Below are positions 36,227-43,958 of a stretch of DNA of 64,000 nucleotides, one piece after another. Numbering within the stretch: position 1 is the stretch's first letter; the number at the start of each line of letters is the position of its first letter. The DNA is taken from NCBI RefSeq assembly GCF_013267195.1, contig NZ_CP053941.1, positions 248,001 through 312,000 of the forward strand. The letters run 5' to 3'. The stretch comes from Halorubrum salinarum. Its GTDB lineage: Archaea > Halobacteriota > Halobacteria > Halobacteriales > Haloferacaceae. A program made the translations under genes and the position numbers. The notes beneath the pieces are model-generated. The model saw only the letters and a program-made list of their open reading frames with translations, was not told the origin of the DNA and did not search any database.

Positions 36227-37381
36227 TTACAGCAGGTCGTTCGCGACGAGTCGGTCGACCGCCTCGCGCAGGCGCTCCTCGCTCGCGGCGTACGAGATGC
36301 GGGCGTAGCCGGGGGCGTTGAACGCGCTCCCGGGGACGCAGGCGACCGCGGCCTCCTCGATGGCGCGCTCGCACCACGCCTGGTCGTCGTCGTCGACCGG
36401 GATCATCATGTAGAACGCGCCGTCGCCGACGTCGACGTCGACGCCGTGCTCGTCGAACAGGTCCACGAGGAGGTCCCGGCGGTCGGCGAAGGCGTCGCGC
36501 ATCTCCTCGACCGACGCCTCGGTGTTCTCCAGCGCCTCGATCCCCGCGCGCTGGACGAAGTTCGTGGCACAGGAGACGGAGTGGGAGTGGAGCTTCCCGG
36601 CCTCGCCGACGAACTCGTCGGTGGCGTGGAGGTAGCCGAGCCGCCAGCCGGTCATCGAGTACGCCTTCGAGAAGCCGTTGATCGTCACCGTGCGGTCGGC
36701 CATCCCGTCGAGGCTCGCGAGCGAGACGTGGTCGGCGTCGTAGACGATCCGCTCGTAGATCTCGTCCGAGATGACGGCCACGTCGTGCTCCACGGCGAGG
36801 TCGCGGACGCCCTCTAGGGCCGCCTCCGAGAACACCGCGCCCGTGGGGTTCGACGGGGTGTTGACGACGAGCAGTTCGGTGTCGTCCGAGACGGTCTCGG
36901 CGAGCTCGTCGAGCGCGGGCTCCAGCTGGAAGCCGTGGGGCGCCAGATCGACGCGCGAGAGGTCGGCGCCGGCGAGTTTCGCCATCGCCTCGTAGGAGAC
37001 CCACGCCGGGTCGAGCAGGACGACCTCGTCGCCCTCGTCGATCAGGGTCTGGAACGTCTCGTACAGGGCCTGCTTGCCGCCGGGGGTGACGATCACCTCG
37101 CCGGCGTCGGCGTCGATCCCGTTGCCGCGGAGCTTCTCCGCGATCGCCTCCTTCAGCGCGGGCACGCCGTTCGAGGAGGTGTACCCCGTGTGGCCCGCGT
37201 CGAGGGCCTCCTTGCCGGCCTCGACGACGTTCGCCGGGGTGTCGAAGTCGGGCTCGCCGACCGAGAGGTCGACGATGTCGGCGCCCTCGGCCTCCTTCTC
37301 CGCCGCGAGGTTCGATATCGCCAGCGTCGCGCTGGGCTCTACGCGTCCGATCCGCTCCGAGAAGTCGTATGCGTCGCTCAT
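36227..37381 (-). CDS. Class I/II aminotransferase (aspartate aminotransferase-like)
   Basis: A 384-residue fold-type I PLP enzyme. Landmarks: VDLSVGEPDFDTP (substrate side), GHTGYTSSNGVPALKEAI, EVIVTPGGKQALYETFQ, NTPSNPTGAVFS, the Asp-Tyr pair in ISDEIYERIVYD, the PLP lysine in INGFSKAYSMTGWRLGY near residue 233, and the carboxylate-binding Arg near the C-terminus (GYARISYAAS). Archaeal relatives transaminate aspartate and other acids. It is 25 bases downstream of ribH on the opposite side of transcription order, so ribH and this gene are adjacent on one strand, possibly cotranscribed aminotransferase last. Confidence 0.88.
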   Translation of the reverse strand: MSDAYDFSERIGRVEPSATLAISNLAAEKEAEGADIVDLSVGEPDFDTPANVVEAGKEALDAGHTGYTSSNGVPALKEAIAEKLRGNGIDADAGEVIVTPGGKQALYETFQTLIDEGDEVVLLDPAWVSYEAMAKLAGADLSRVDLAPHGFQLEPALDELAETVSDDTELLVVNTPSNPTGAVFSEAALEGVRDLAVEHDVAVISDEIYERIVYDADHVSLASLDGMADRTVTINGFSKAYSMTGWRLGYLHATDEFVGEAGKLHSHSVSCATNFVQRAGIEALENTEASVEEMRDAFADRRDLLVDLFDEHGVDVDVGDGAFYMMIPVDDDDQAWCERAIEEAAVACVPGSAFNAPGYARISYAASEERLREAVDRLVANDLL

Positions 37382-37406
37382 GTGTCGTGTGTGATCGTCG
37401 TGTCCG

Positions 37407-37811
37407 TCAGTCGAGTTCCGTCGCGAGGTCGATCGCGGCCGCGGCCGCGTCCGCCCCCTTGTCGATCCGCTCGCGCGCCTCCGCGCCGGACATCCCCGGG
37501 CCGCTCACGCCGAAGGTGACCGGCGTGTCCCGGTCGAGGCTCACCTGCGTGAGCTTCTCGGCGGTCGCGTTCGCGATGACGCGGTCGTGGTCGGTGTCGC
37601 CGGTGACGATGGCGCCGACCACCGCGACGGCGTCGACGTCGTCCCGGCGCGCCAGCCGGTCGGCGGCCAGCGGGCTGTCGTACGCGCCCGGCACGCTCAG
37701 TTCGTCGACGACGACGGCGTCGCGGTCGGCGGCCGCCTCGCGGGCGGCCTCGGCCATCGGCTCCGTGACGGAGTCGTTGAACCGCGCCACCACCAGTCCC
37801 AGCGAGACCAT
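37407..37811 (-). CDS. ribH: 6,7-dimethyl-8-ribityllumazine synthase
   Basis: A 134-residue lumazine synthase of riboflavin synthesis, which condenses the pyrimidinedione with dihydroxybutanone phosphate. Conserved parts: LVVARFNDSVTEPM, VDELSVPGAYDSPLAA (substrate-contact GAYD), VDAVAVVGAIVTGDTDHDRVI and VTFGVSGPGMSGAEARERI. The catalytic His is in DHDRV. It is at the normal length for archaeal RibH. The aminotransferase follows 25 bases downstream. Confidence 0.9.
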   Translation of the reverse strand: MVSLGLVVARFNDSVTEPMAEAAREAAADRDAVVVDELSVPGAYDSPLAADRLARRDDVDAVAVVGAIVTGDTDHDRVIANATAEKLTQVSLDRDTPVTFGVSGPGMSGAEARERIDKGADAAAAAIDLATELD

Positions 37812-37927
37812 ACGCGACGTGGAGCGGGCGACGGCAAAGGTCTACCGTTCGACCGCAGGGTTGCCGGGCGAACCTGTTCGGGACGGACTGGGGCAGTCGA
37901 CTGATCGGTCATGAATCGACCTGCGGT

Positions 37928-38161
37928 GGCGCGTGCCTGCGAGGTCGCACCGCGGCCGAGCAGCACGCGCGAGGGAGTCGGCCGACCGCAGGGAGGCCGA
38001 CGAGGCTGGGGAGGCGTGAGGTGCGGTTGCGGTGCGGTCGGGTGGGGCTCGAAGGGGCAGTCGAGAGGCGGGCGCAGGCGACGCAAGCACCACAGGGAGC
38101 GAACAGAGTGAGCGACCGAGGAGCGCAGCGAGCGTGCGTCCGCCTCCCGACTGGGGCTTCG
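37928..38161 (-). repeat. Structured repeat element, copy A (putative non-coding RNA)
   Basis: This is one of two related elements around msrA; copy B is at 38888-39127 on the other strand. Copy A has: an outer helix CGAAG 38050-38054 / CTTCG 38157-38161, a symmetric GGG/GGG internal loop, a 19-pair helix (38058-38076 with 38135-38153, one mismatch, one G-T), a second hairpin (GTCGGCC 37977-37983 / GGCCGAC 37995-38001) and a third (GCGCGTGC 37929-37936 / GCACGCGC 37963-37970, with inner GGTCGC / GCGGCC). Between helices it shares unpaired blocks with copy B. The minus strand is chosen because a TATA-like box lies before the CGAAG end on that strand. The rest of 37812-38270 contains no gene. 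Confidence 0.65.
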
Positions 38162-38195
38162 AGGTGTTCCCCGACGAGTTAGCAGCGATCGGTTA

Positions 38196-38203
38196 TGAAT
38201 AAA
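38196..38203 (-). promoter_or_regulatory. TATA-like box before element copy A
   Basis: Minus strand TTTATTCA; its first base is 42 bases before the CGAAGCCCCAG end of copy A. Copy B has TTTATAAG at a nearly equal distance (39 bases). Both are preceded by CTCG and followed by a GCTGYTRACT-like sequence. Confidence 0.45.
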
Positions 38204-38239
38204 CGAACGAGTCGAGTCTCGACTTTCCGGCCACGCGTG

Positions 38240-38247
38240 ATTAATAC
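38240..38247 (+). promoter_or_regulatory. TATA box for msrA
   Basis: ATTAATAC, centred 28 bases before the msrA ATG at 38271; predicts a leaderless transcript. Confidence 0.6.
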
Positions 38248-38270
38248 GTCTCCGACGCCAACACGAGTCC

Positions 38271-38810
38271 ATGACAGACACCGAGACCGCGACGGTCGGC
38301 GGCGGCTGCTTCTGGTGCGTCGAGGCGGCGTTCAAGGAACTCGACGGCGTCGAAGCCGTCACTTCGGGCTACGCCGGCGGCCACGTCGAGGACCCGAGCT
38401 ATCGCGAGGTGTGTACCGGCAACACCGGCCACGCCGAGGTCGTTCAGGTCGAGTACGACCCCGAGGCGCTCTCTTACGAGGAAATCTTGGAGATCTTCTT
38501 CACCGTCCACGACCCGACCCAGCTGAACCGACAGGGGCCGGACGTGGGCACCCAGTACCGGTCGATCGTCCTCTACCACGACGACGAGCAGCGCCGGATC
38601 GCGGAGAACTACGTGGCCGCGCTCGACGAGAAGGGCGGCTACGACGACGACGTGGTGACCGAGGTCGAGCGCCTGGAGACGTTCTACCGCGCCGAGGAGA
38701 AACACCAGGACTACTTCGAGAAGAACCCGGCCGACGCCTACTGTACGATGCACGCGCAGCCGAAGGTGGAGAAGGTCCGCGAGCGGTTCCGCGAGAAGGT
38801 CAAGGCGTAA
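38271..38810 (+). CDS. msrA: Peptide methionine-S-sulfoxide reductase MsrA
   Basis: A 179-residue MsrA that reduces methionine-S-sulfoxide in proteins. The active site GGGCFWCVEAAF is at residues 10-21, followed by VTSGYAGGHVEDPSYREVCTG (in two parts), GHAEVVQVEYDP and FFTVHDPTQLNRQGPDVGTQ, all typical. C-terminal Cys in AYCTMHAQP can resolve the sulfenic acid. It has its own TATA box and sits alone between the two inverted copies of the structured repeat. Confidence 0.95.
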   Translation: MTDTETATVGGGCFWCVEAAFKELDGVEAVTSGYAGGHVEDPSYREVCTGNTGHAEVVQVEYDPEALSYEEILEIFFTVHDPTQLNRQGPDVGTQYRSIVLYHDDEQRRIAENYVAALDEKGGYDDDVVTEVERLETFYRAEEKHQDYFEKNPADAYCTMHAQPKVEKVRERFREKVKA

Positions 38811-38848
38811 GGATCGTCGGTGGGAACTTCCGAACTCCCAGTCACTCG

Positions 38849-38856
38849 TTTATAAG
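38849..38856 (+). promoter_or_regulatory. TATA box before element copy B
   Basis: TTTATAAG at 38849-38856; a transcription start about 25-30 bases on (38880-38885) would fall at the beginning of copy B (CGAAGCCCCAG at 38888). No coding start is near, so this promoter seems to serve the element. Confidence 0.5.
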
Positions 38857-38887
38857 CTGTTGACTAAGGGTCGGCGGTGACCACCAC

Positions 38888-39127
38888 CGAAGCCCCAGTC
38901 GGGAGGTGGGCGCACACTCGTTGCGCGCTTCAGTCGCTCGCTTCGCTCGCTCCTTCTAGTACTTACGTCGTCTGCTGCGCCCACCTCCCGACTGCCCCTT
39001 CGATTCCCACCCCACACCGCAGCCTCACGCCTCCCCAGCCTCGCCGCTCGCTCCCTCCGGTCGCTCGCGGCGTCCCTCGCGCGTGCTCCTCACGGCCGCC
39101 TTCGGCGGCCACTCGCAGGCACGCGCC
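38888..39127 (+). repeat. Structured repeat element, copy B (putative non-coding RNA)
   Basis: Second copy, opposite orientation to copy A. It has CGAAG 38888-38892 / CTTCG 38998-39002, a CCC/CCC internal loop on this strand, a perfect 19-pair helix (38896-38914 with 38976-38994), a hairpin GCCGC 39043-39047 / GCGGC 39067-39071 and a hairpin GCGCGTGC 39079-39086 / GCACGCGC 39119-39126 with inner GGCCGCC 39094-39100 / GGCGGCC 39104-39110. Blocks shared with copy A include CCTCACGCCTCCCCAGCCTC (complement on the other strand) and TCCCTCGCGCGTGCT. Helix 2 and the inner arms differ in sequence from copy A but keep pairing. The remaining space 38811-39195 holds no gene. Confidence 0.65.
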
Positions 39128-39195
39128 GGCGTCCGAATGTGAGTCCTCGCGGCGCGCCCCAACCTATTCCCTTCCGGCGATCGAACCGTTGCTTG

Positions 39196-39876
39196 ATGAA
39201 GGTCGGCCTCATCTCGGACGTTCACGCGAACCTCCCGGCGCTGGAGACGGTCCTCGACGACATGCCCACCGTCGACCGGATCTACTGCGCGGGCGACGTG
39301 GTCGGCTACAACCCCTGGCCCGCCGAGTGCGTCGAGCGCGTGCGCGAGGTCGCGGCGGCGACGGTCCGGGGGAACCACGACCGCACCGTCGAGAGCCCGC
39401 AGCGGTACAGTGCCAACCGGATGGCCGAGGCCGGCCTCGAACACGCGAAGGCGTCCCTCTCGGACGAGCAGCGCGAGTGGGTCGACGCCCTCCCGCGGAC
39501 GGAGACGTTCGGTGGCGGCCGGTTCCTGCTCGTCCACTCGCACCCCGCCGCCGAGCGCGAGGACGCCTACGTCTACCCGGAGGAGTTCCCGAACCTCGAC
39601 CGGCACATGGGCGAGTACGACGGGATCGTCCTCGGGCACACCCACGTTCAGGGGTGCCGCGACGTGGCCGGCGGGTTCGTGTGCAATCCGGGCAGCGTCG
39701 GCCAGCCCCGCGACGGCGACCCGCGGGCCGGGTACGCCGTCCTCGACACGACGGCCGACGGGAGCGACGCGGTCGAGACGCACCGCGTCGAGTACGACGT
39801 GGACCGCGTCGCGGCCGCGGTCCGCGAGGCCGGCCTCCCCGAGACGACGGCGGAGCGGCTCTATGAGGGCAGGTAG
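39196..39876 (+). CDS. Metallophosphoesterase (YfcE/MJ0936-like)
   Basis: A 226-residue calcineurin-like phosphoesterase. All metal motifs are visible: SDVHAN at residues 7-12, CAGDVVGYNP near 34, RGNHDRTV near 62, LVHSHPAA near 114 and VLGHTHVQ near 153. These bind a two-metal centre that hydrolyses phosphomono- or diesters. The closest kind is the small archaeal YfcE/MJ0936 group. Substrate unknown. Start ATG at 39196 gives MKVGLISDVH; a longer frame enters copy B of the repeat and is discarded. Its stop is one base from the convergent prolyl oligopeptidase stop. Confidence 0.88.
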   Translation: MKVGLISDVHANLPALETVLDDMPTVDRIYCAGDVVGYNPWPAECVERVREVAAATVRGNHDRTVESPQRYSANRMAEAGLEHAKASLSDEQREWVDALPRTETFGGGRFLLVHSHPAAEREDAYVYPEEFPNLDRHMGEYDGIVLGHTHVQGCRDVAGGFVCNPGSVGQPRDGDPRAGYAVLDTTADGSDAVETHRVEYDVDRVAAAVREAGLPETTAERLYEGR

Positions 39877-39877
39877 G

Positions 39878-42034
39878 TCAGTCGCCGTCGGCGGTCGCCG
39901 CGGCGTCCGGGGTGACGCCCAGCTGCTCATAGCAGAACGCCCACGAGTCCGTCTGCTCGTCGACGATCATCGAGGCCGGCTTGCCGACGCCGTGGCCGGT
40001 GGCCGACTTCGTCCGCAGGAGGAACGGCCCGCCCGCGGCCTCGTTCTGGAGGCGCGCGGTCATCTTCCGGGCGTGCGAGGGGTGGACGCGCGTGTCGCTC
40101 GCGGCCGTGGTGAAGTAGACGGGCGGATACGTCTCGTCGGGGTCGACGTTGTGGTACGGCGAGTACGCGCGGAGGTACTCGAACGCCTCCGGGTCCTCCG
40201 GGTGGCCGTACTCGGTCGTCCACGACTCCCCGAGCAGGAAGCGGTGGAACCGGAGCATGTCCAGCAGGGGGACCGCGCACTGGGCGGCCGCCCACAGGTC
40301 CGGGCGTTGGGTGACGACCGCGCCGACCGAGAGCCCGCCGTTCGACCCGCCGGCGACCGCCAGGTGGTCGGTGTCGGTCAGCCCGGACGCGCAGAGCGCC
40401 TCCCCGGCCGCGACGAAGTCGTCGAAGGTGTGCTGTTTCTCCGCGAGCATCCCGGCCTCGTGCCACGGCTCGCCGTACTCGTACCCGCCGCGGGCGCACA
40501 CCGCCGCGAACGCGCCGCCGTCCGCGAGGAACGGGAGGCGGAACCGCCCGAACGAGGGCGTGATGCTGTTCCGGAACCCGCCGTACCCGTACAGAAGCGT
40601 CGGGCGCGGGCCGTCGACGGCGGCGTCCTCGCGGTAGCAGACGAACACGGGTACCTCGGCGCCGTCGGTGGAGTCGACGAACCGCTGTTCGACGACGAGG
40701 TCCTCCGGGACGGAGAGGTCGACCGAGTCGATCTCCGTCGACGCTAGTTCGGCCTCCGCGTCCGCCCCGCCGTCGAGGTCGAGCGCTCGGACCGCCGGCG
40801 GCCGGTCGAAGCCGGTGAGCCCGAAGAACGCCTCGGGCGCGTCGCGGTTCGCGGAGACCCACGTGACGGAGCAGTACGACGGCAGCGACACGTCGCGCAG
40901 GTGCGTCCCGTCGCGGTCGTGGACGGAAAGCCGCGAGTGGGCGTCGCGCTGGCGGTGGACGAGGAGGCGCTCGGGAGTCGGCGCCACCGACTGGATGATC
41001 CCCTCGCCGCCGGGGAGCAGCTCGCGGCACTCCTCGAAGGAGAGGTCGCCCTCGCGGAAGCGATCGACCGAGCAGGCGAGCAGCCGCCGCCGGGGCGCGC
41101 CATGGTCGGTCGAGACGAACGCCGTCCCGTCGTGGAACTGGACCGACGTCTCGGCGTCGGTGTCGGTCAGGACGGGGCGGAGGTCGCCGTCGACGTGGAC
41201 GTACCACTCGGTTCCCCCGACCATCTCGGAGAAGGCGACCGCGAGCAGCCCGGAGTCGGGGTCGACCGTGACCCGCGGCCAGACGTGCTGGTCGTCGTGT
41301 TCGAGCAGGAGTTCCTCCGCCTCTGGACCGTCCGCGAGCCGGAACCGGCGGATCTCCTTGTCCATCTGCGCGCCGTCAGCCGCGCCGCCGGTCGCGACGT
41401 AGACGAACCCCTCGCCGTCGGCCGTCCACGCGAGGCTCCCCGCGTTGACGCGGCCGCGCTCGGGGAGGACCGCGACCTCCTCGACGCCCGGACCGTAGCC
41501 TCCCGAGCCCTCGGACTCCGGCGATTGAGTCGGATCGGGCACGGACAGCACCCGCACGTCGTAGTTCTCGTCGCCGCCCTCGGTGACGCCGACCGCGACG
41601 CGCTCGCCGTCGTGCGACGGGACGTACCAGGCCATCGACCGCGGCGGGCGCTCTTCGTCGCGGTTCGCGGCCCAGGCGTTCGGGTCGACGAGGACGCGGT
41701 CGTCGCCGTCGGGCGCGTCGCGGACGACGAGGCGGGCGTGGTCGGCCCCGGGCTCGCGGACCGTCGCGAAGTAGCGCCCCTCGCGGACGGCGACCGGGCC
41801 GTAGTCGGCCACCTCGACGAGGTCCTCGAACCGGGGGCGGAGCCGGTCCCGGAGCGCGTCGTCGAGCGTCTCGTCGACGTGGGCGTTCTGGGCGTCGACC
41901 CACTCGTCGACCGCCTCGCCGTCGCCTTCGAGCCATCGGTACGGGTCGTCGACGTCGACCCCGTGGAGCGTCTCCGTGACGACCTCGCGGCGCGTCTCCG
42001 GCGGAGAGCGGGCCGGAGCGGATTCGCGTGGCAT
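39878..42034 (-). CDS. Prolyl oligopeptidase (S9A family)
   Basis: A 718-residue S9A serine peptidase that cuts short peptides after proline. The N-terminal part begins VTETLHGVDVDDPYRWLEGD, typical of the family, then a seven-bladed beta-propeller (about 70-430), then an alpha/beta hydrolase domain. The catalytic Ser is in LAVAGGSNGGLSVGAVV (GGSNGG), Asp in the TTAASDTRVHPSHARKM segment, and His in KSATGHGVGKP. The propeller domain limits entry to peptides below about 30 residues. No signal peptide is seen, so it is cytoplasmic, probably for peptide recycling. Start ATG at 42034. Confidence 0.92.
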   Translation of the reverse strand: MPRESAPARSPPETRREVVTETLHGVDVDDPYRWLEGDGEAVDEWVDAQNAHVDETLDDALRDRLRPRFEDLVEVADYGPVAVREGRYFATVREPGADHARLVVRDAPDGDDRVLVDPNAWAANRDEERPPRSMAWYVPSHDGERVAVGVTEGGDENYDVRVLSVPDPTQSPESEGSGGYGPGVEEVAVLPERGRVNAGSLAWTADGEGFVYVATGGAADGAQMDKEIRRFRLADGPEAEELLLEHDDQHVWPRVTVDPDSGLLAVAFSEMVGGTEWYVHVDGDLRPVLTDTDAETSVQFHDGTAFVSTDHGAPRRRLLACSVDRFREGDLSFEECRELLPGGEGIIQSVAPTPERLLVHRQRDAHSRLSVHDRDGTHLRDVSLPSYCSVTWVSANRDAPEAFFGLTGFDRPPAVRALDLDGGADAEAELASTEIDSVDLSVPEDLVVEQRFVDSTDGAEVPVFVCYREDAAVDGPRPTLLYGYGGFRNSITPSFGRFRLPFLADGGAFAAVCARGGYEYGEPWHEAGMLAEKQHTFDDFVAAGEALCASGLTDTDHLAVAGGSNGGLSVGAVVTQRPDLWAAAQCAVPLLDMLRFHRFLLGESWTTEYGHPEDPEAFEYLRAYSPYHNVDPDETYPPVYFTTAASDTRVHPSHARKMTARLQNEAAGGPFLLRTKSATGHGVGKPASMIVDEQTDSWAFCYEQLGVTPDAAATADGD

Positions 42035-42165
42035 ACGGATCGGTGTCGCCGGCGACGCAAAACCGCTGGGGTCGCGGCGGCCGAGGCCGCCGATCCGCTC
42101 GCGTCGCGGCGGACGGGGCGGGCGTTACGGCCGAGCCACGGGCGGGTCCCTCACAGCCGGGCCCC

Positions 42166-42483
42166 TCACGGCCACAGGCCCGCGACGAACAGCAGGTTTC
42201 GCGCGGCGACGGCCAGCGAGAGCGCGCCGACGCCGCCGCACATCAGGGTCGCGACGAACCGCCGCGTGCCGCCCGCGACCGCGACCGGAAGCCCGATGAC
42301 GGCCATGCCGACGACCTTCGTGAGGAGCATCCCGCCGAGGAGGCCGAACCGGGAGATGAACAGACGGCCGACGGGCGACCCCTCGACGTACTCGCTGCCC
42401 GAGAGCGCGACGTAGGTCGTGCCCACGTCGGCGGCGATGCCGACGAGGAGGAGGCAGACGGCGAGGGCGAGACGAGTGACCAC
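42166..42483 (-). CDS. DUF5658-family small membrane protein
   Basis: A 105-residue membrane protein of DUF5658 type. Helices lie at residues 3-22 (RLALAVCLLLVGIAADVG), 46-66 (FGLLGGMLLTKVVGMAVIGL) and 82-100 (GGVGALSLAVAARNLLFVAG). The family pattern is DxxTTY near the start and ExxP then a conserved loop. GTG at 42483 is chosen because TTTATTGG lies 25-32 bases upstream; a GTG eight codons earlier would fall inside that promoter. Function unknown. Confidence 0.7.
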   Translation of the reverse strand: MVTRLALAVCLLLVGIAADVGTTYVALSGSEYVEGSPVGRLFISRFGLLGGMLLTKVVGMAVIGLPVAVAGGTRRFVATLMCGGVGALSLAVAARNLLFVAGLWP

Positions 42484-42507
42484 TGACCGAGCGAACGCGG
42501 TACGCAC

Positions 42508-42515
42508 CAATAAAC
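42508..42515 (-). promoter_or_regulatory. TATA box for the DUF5658 gene
   Basis: Minus strand TTTATTGG, 25-32 bases before the GTG at 42483. It decides between two GTG starts. Confidence 0.5.
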
Positions 42516-42613
42516 CTCCGGACGGGGGCGGAAGCCGTCGCTGTCGGGCGCCGGTCCCGTCGTTCCGATGGGGAGCGAACGGGGTTGGTCGCGGGGCGCG
42601 CACAACAAGACGG

Positions 42614-42620
42614 TATTTAA
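42614..42620 (+). promoter_or_regulatory. TATA box for the flavin oxidoreductase
   Basis: TATTTAA, centred 29 bases before the ATG at 42646; leaderless transcript expected. Confidence 0.6.
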
Positions 42621-42645
42621 CCCGGTGGGTCGCCTACAAACGGTA

Positions 42646-43719
42646 ATGAGTTCGTCCGACGACGAGTACGAGATCGCGGTGGTCGGCGGCGGGCCGGCCG
42701 GGCTGACGACGGCGCTGTACGGGGCCCGACTGGGCCACGAGACGGTGCTGATCGACCGCGGCGGCGGCCGCGCGGCGATGATGGCCGACACGCACAACGT
42801 GATCGGCGTCACCGAGGACGTCTCCGGCAACGAGTTCCTCGCGACCGGGCGCGAGCAGGTGGAGTCGTACGGCGGCACCTTCGAGCGCGGCTTCGTCACC
42901 GAGGTCGAGCGCACCGACGACGACCGGTTCCGACTGGAGACGAACGACGCCGAACTGGTCGCGGACCGCGTCGTCCTCGCGACCGGCTTCTCGGACGAGC
43001 GCCCGGACCCGCCGCTCCCGCGGACGGGCAAGGGGCTCCACTACTGCCTCCACTGCGACGCCTACATGTTCGCCGACGAGCCGGTGTACGTGATGGGCCA
43101 CGGCGAGGCCGCCGCCCACGTCGCGATGATCATGCTCAACGTCACCGACGACGTGGACGTGCTGACCCGCGGCGAGGAGCCGACGTGGAGCGAGGAGACC
43201 GCCGCGCAGCTGGAGGCGCACCCCGTCGACGTCGTCACCGAGGAGGTCGAGGGCGTCGAGAACGACCCCGACACCGGCTGGCTGGAGGCGCTGGAGTTCG
43301 CGGACGGCACGCGCCGCGAGTACCGCGGCGGCTTCGCGATGTACGGCTCCGACTACAACACCGTCCTCGCCGAGGGGCTGGGCTGCGACCTCAACGACGA
43401 CGGCACCATCGCCGTCGACGACCACGGCCGCACCAGCGAGGACGGTGTGTTCGCGGTCGGCGACATCACCCCGGGCCACAACCAGGTGCCGGTCGCGATG
43501 GGCCAGGGGGCGAAGGCCGGCCTCGCGATCCACAAGGAGATCCGCGAGTTCCCGCGCTCGACAGAGGAGATCGCGCGCGACGGCCCCGTCGGCGACGACG
43601 AGGTCCCCGCGATCCCGTCACACCTCATGGCGACCGCCGTCGCCCACGAGGGGCACGCGGGCGGGCCGCGCGAGTCCGCCGAGGCCGAGGGGGCCGAGGC
43701 GCCAGCCACCGACGACTGA
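42646..43719 (+). CDS. Thioredoxin reductase-like FAD/NAD(P) oxidoreductase
   Basis: A 357-residue two-dinucleotide-binding flavoprotein. FAD is bound by VVGGGPAGLTTALYGARLG near residue 10 and by the C-terminal VFAVGDITPGHNQVPVAMGQ; the NAD(P) loop VYVMGHGEAAAHVAM near 150 is a degenerate GxGxxA. A CxxC pair is present as HYCLHCDAYM near residue 133, where thioredoxin reductases have CATC. The C-terminal 45 residues are an acidic Ala/Glu tail. It may reduce a thioredoxin or glutaredoxin-like partner; the altered loop and CLHC leave the partner open. Start at 42646 follows a TATA box. Confidence 0.85.
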   Translation: MSSSDDEYEIAVVGGGPAGLTTALYGARLGHETVLIDRGGGRAAMMADTHNVIGVTEDVSGNEFLATGREQVESYGGTFERGFVTEVERTDDDRFRLETNDAELVADRVVLATGFSDERPDPPLPRTGKGLHYCLHCDAYMFADEPVYVMGHGEAAAHVAMIMLNVTDDVDVLTRGEEPTWSEETAAQLEAHPVDVVTEEVEGVENDPDTGWLEALEFADGTRREYRGGFAMYGSDYNTVLAEGLGCDLNDDGTIAVDDHGRTSEDGVFAVGDITPGHNQVPVAMGQGAKAGLAIHKEIREFPRSTEEIARDGPVGDDEVPAIPSHLMATAVAHEGHAGGPRESAEAEGAEAPATDD

Positions 43720-43871
43720 TCGCCGCCGGCCTTTCAGCGGAAATCGCCAAGCGGGATTCCCGATCTTTCGCAGAGCGTACTGCGCGCGGCTGATAGGGTT
43801 CAAATCCTTCGGCGCATCCTGACGCACGACTCACCCGTCGCTGTCGTTTCCCGTTCGTTGTGACCGAGAAC

Positions 43872-43958
43872 TGCGCCGGCCGGGACTCCCGCGAGCGAGC
43901 GCAGCGAGCGAGTGGGAGTACGGGCGGCGCACGAACGAAGTGAGTGCGCCGGCCGGGA
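43872..43958. repeat. 14-base direct repeat matching the 3' end of tRNA-Gly
   Basis: TGCGCCGGCCGGGA occurs at 43872-43885 and at 43945-43958; the second copy is the 3' end of the tRNA gene (acceptor and T-stem). Between them are hairpin-like GAGCGAGCGCAGCGAGCGAG strings, ACTCCC/GGGAGT arms (43884-43889 and 43914-43919) and GCGCAC/GTGCGC arms. This could be an attachment-site remnant. Apart from this, 43720-43944 shows no gene. Confidence 0.5.

Noticed and set aside
37886-37903. GACTGGGGCAGTCGACTG as a third full copy of the repeat
   Set aside because: Only about nine bases match an element end and no helices follow; at most a fragment.
38888-39127. Repeat element as SRP RNA or RNase P RNA
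   Set aside because: It lacks the conserved core sequences I know for either RNA, and both are single-copy in archaea while this occurs twice within 1.2 kb.
38877-39866. Protein-coding frame through copy B of the repeat into the phosphoesterase region
   Set aside because: The first part is Pro/Arg/Ser-rich translation of the hairpins and the later part is a wrong-frame reading of the phosphoesterase gene.
43881-43945. Repeated GAGCGAGCGCAGCGAGCGAG strings as a CRISPR array
   Set aside because: The units are short, irregular and adjacent, without constant-length spacers; they form hairpins near the tRNA gene.
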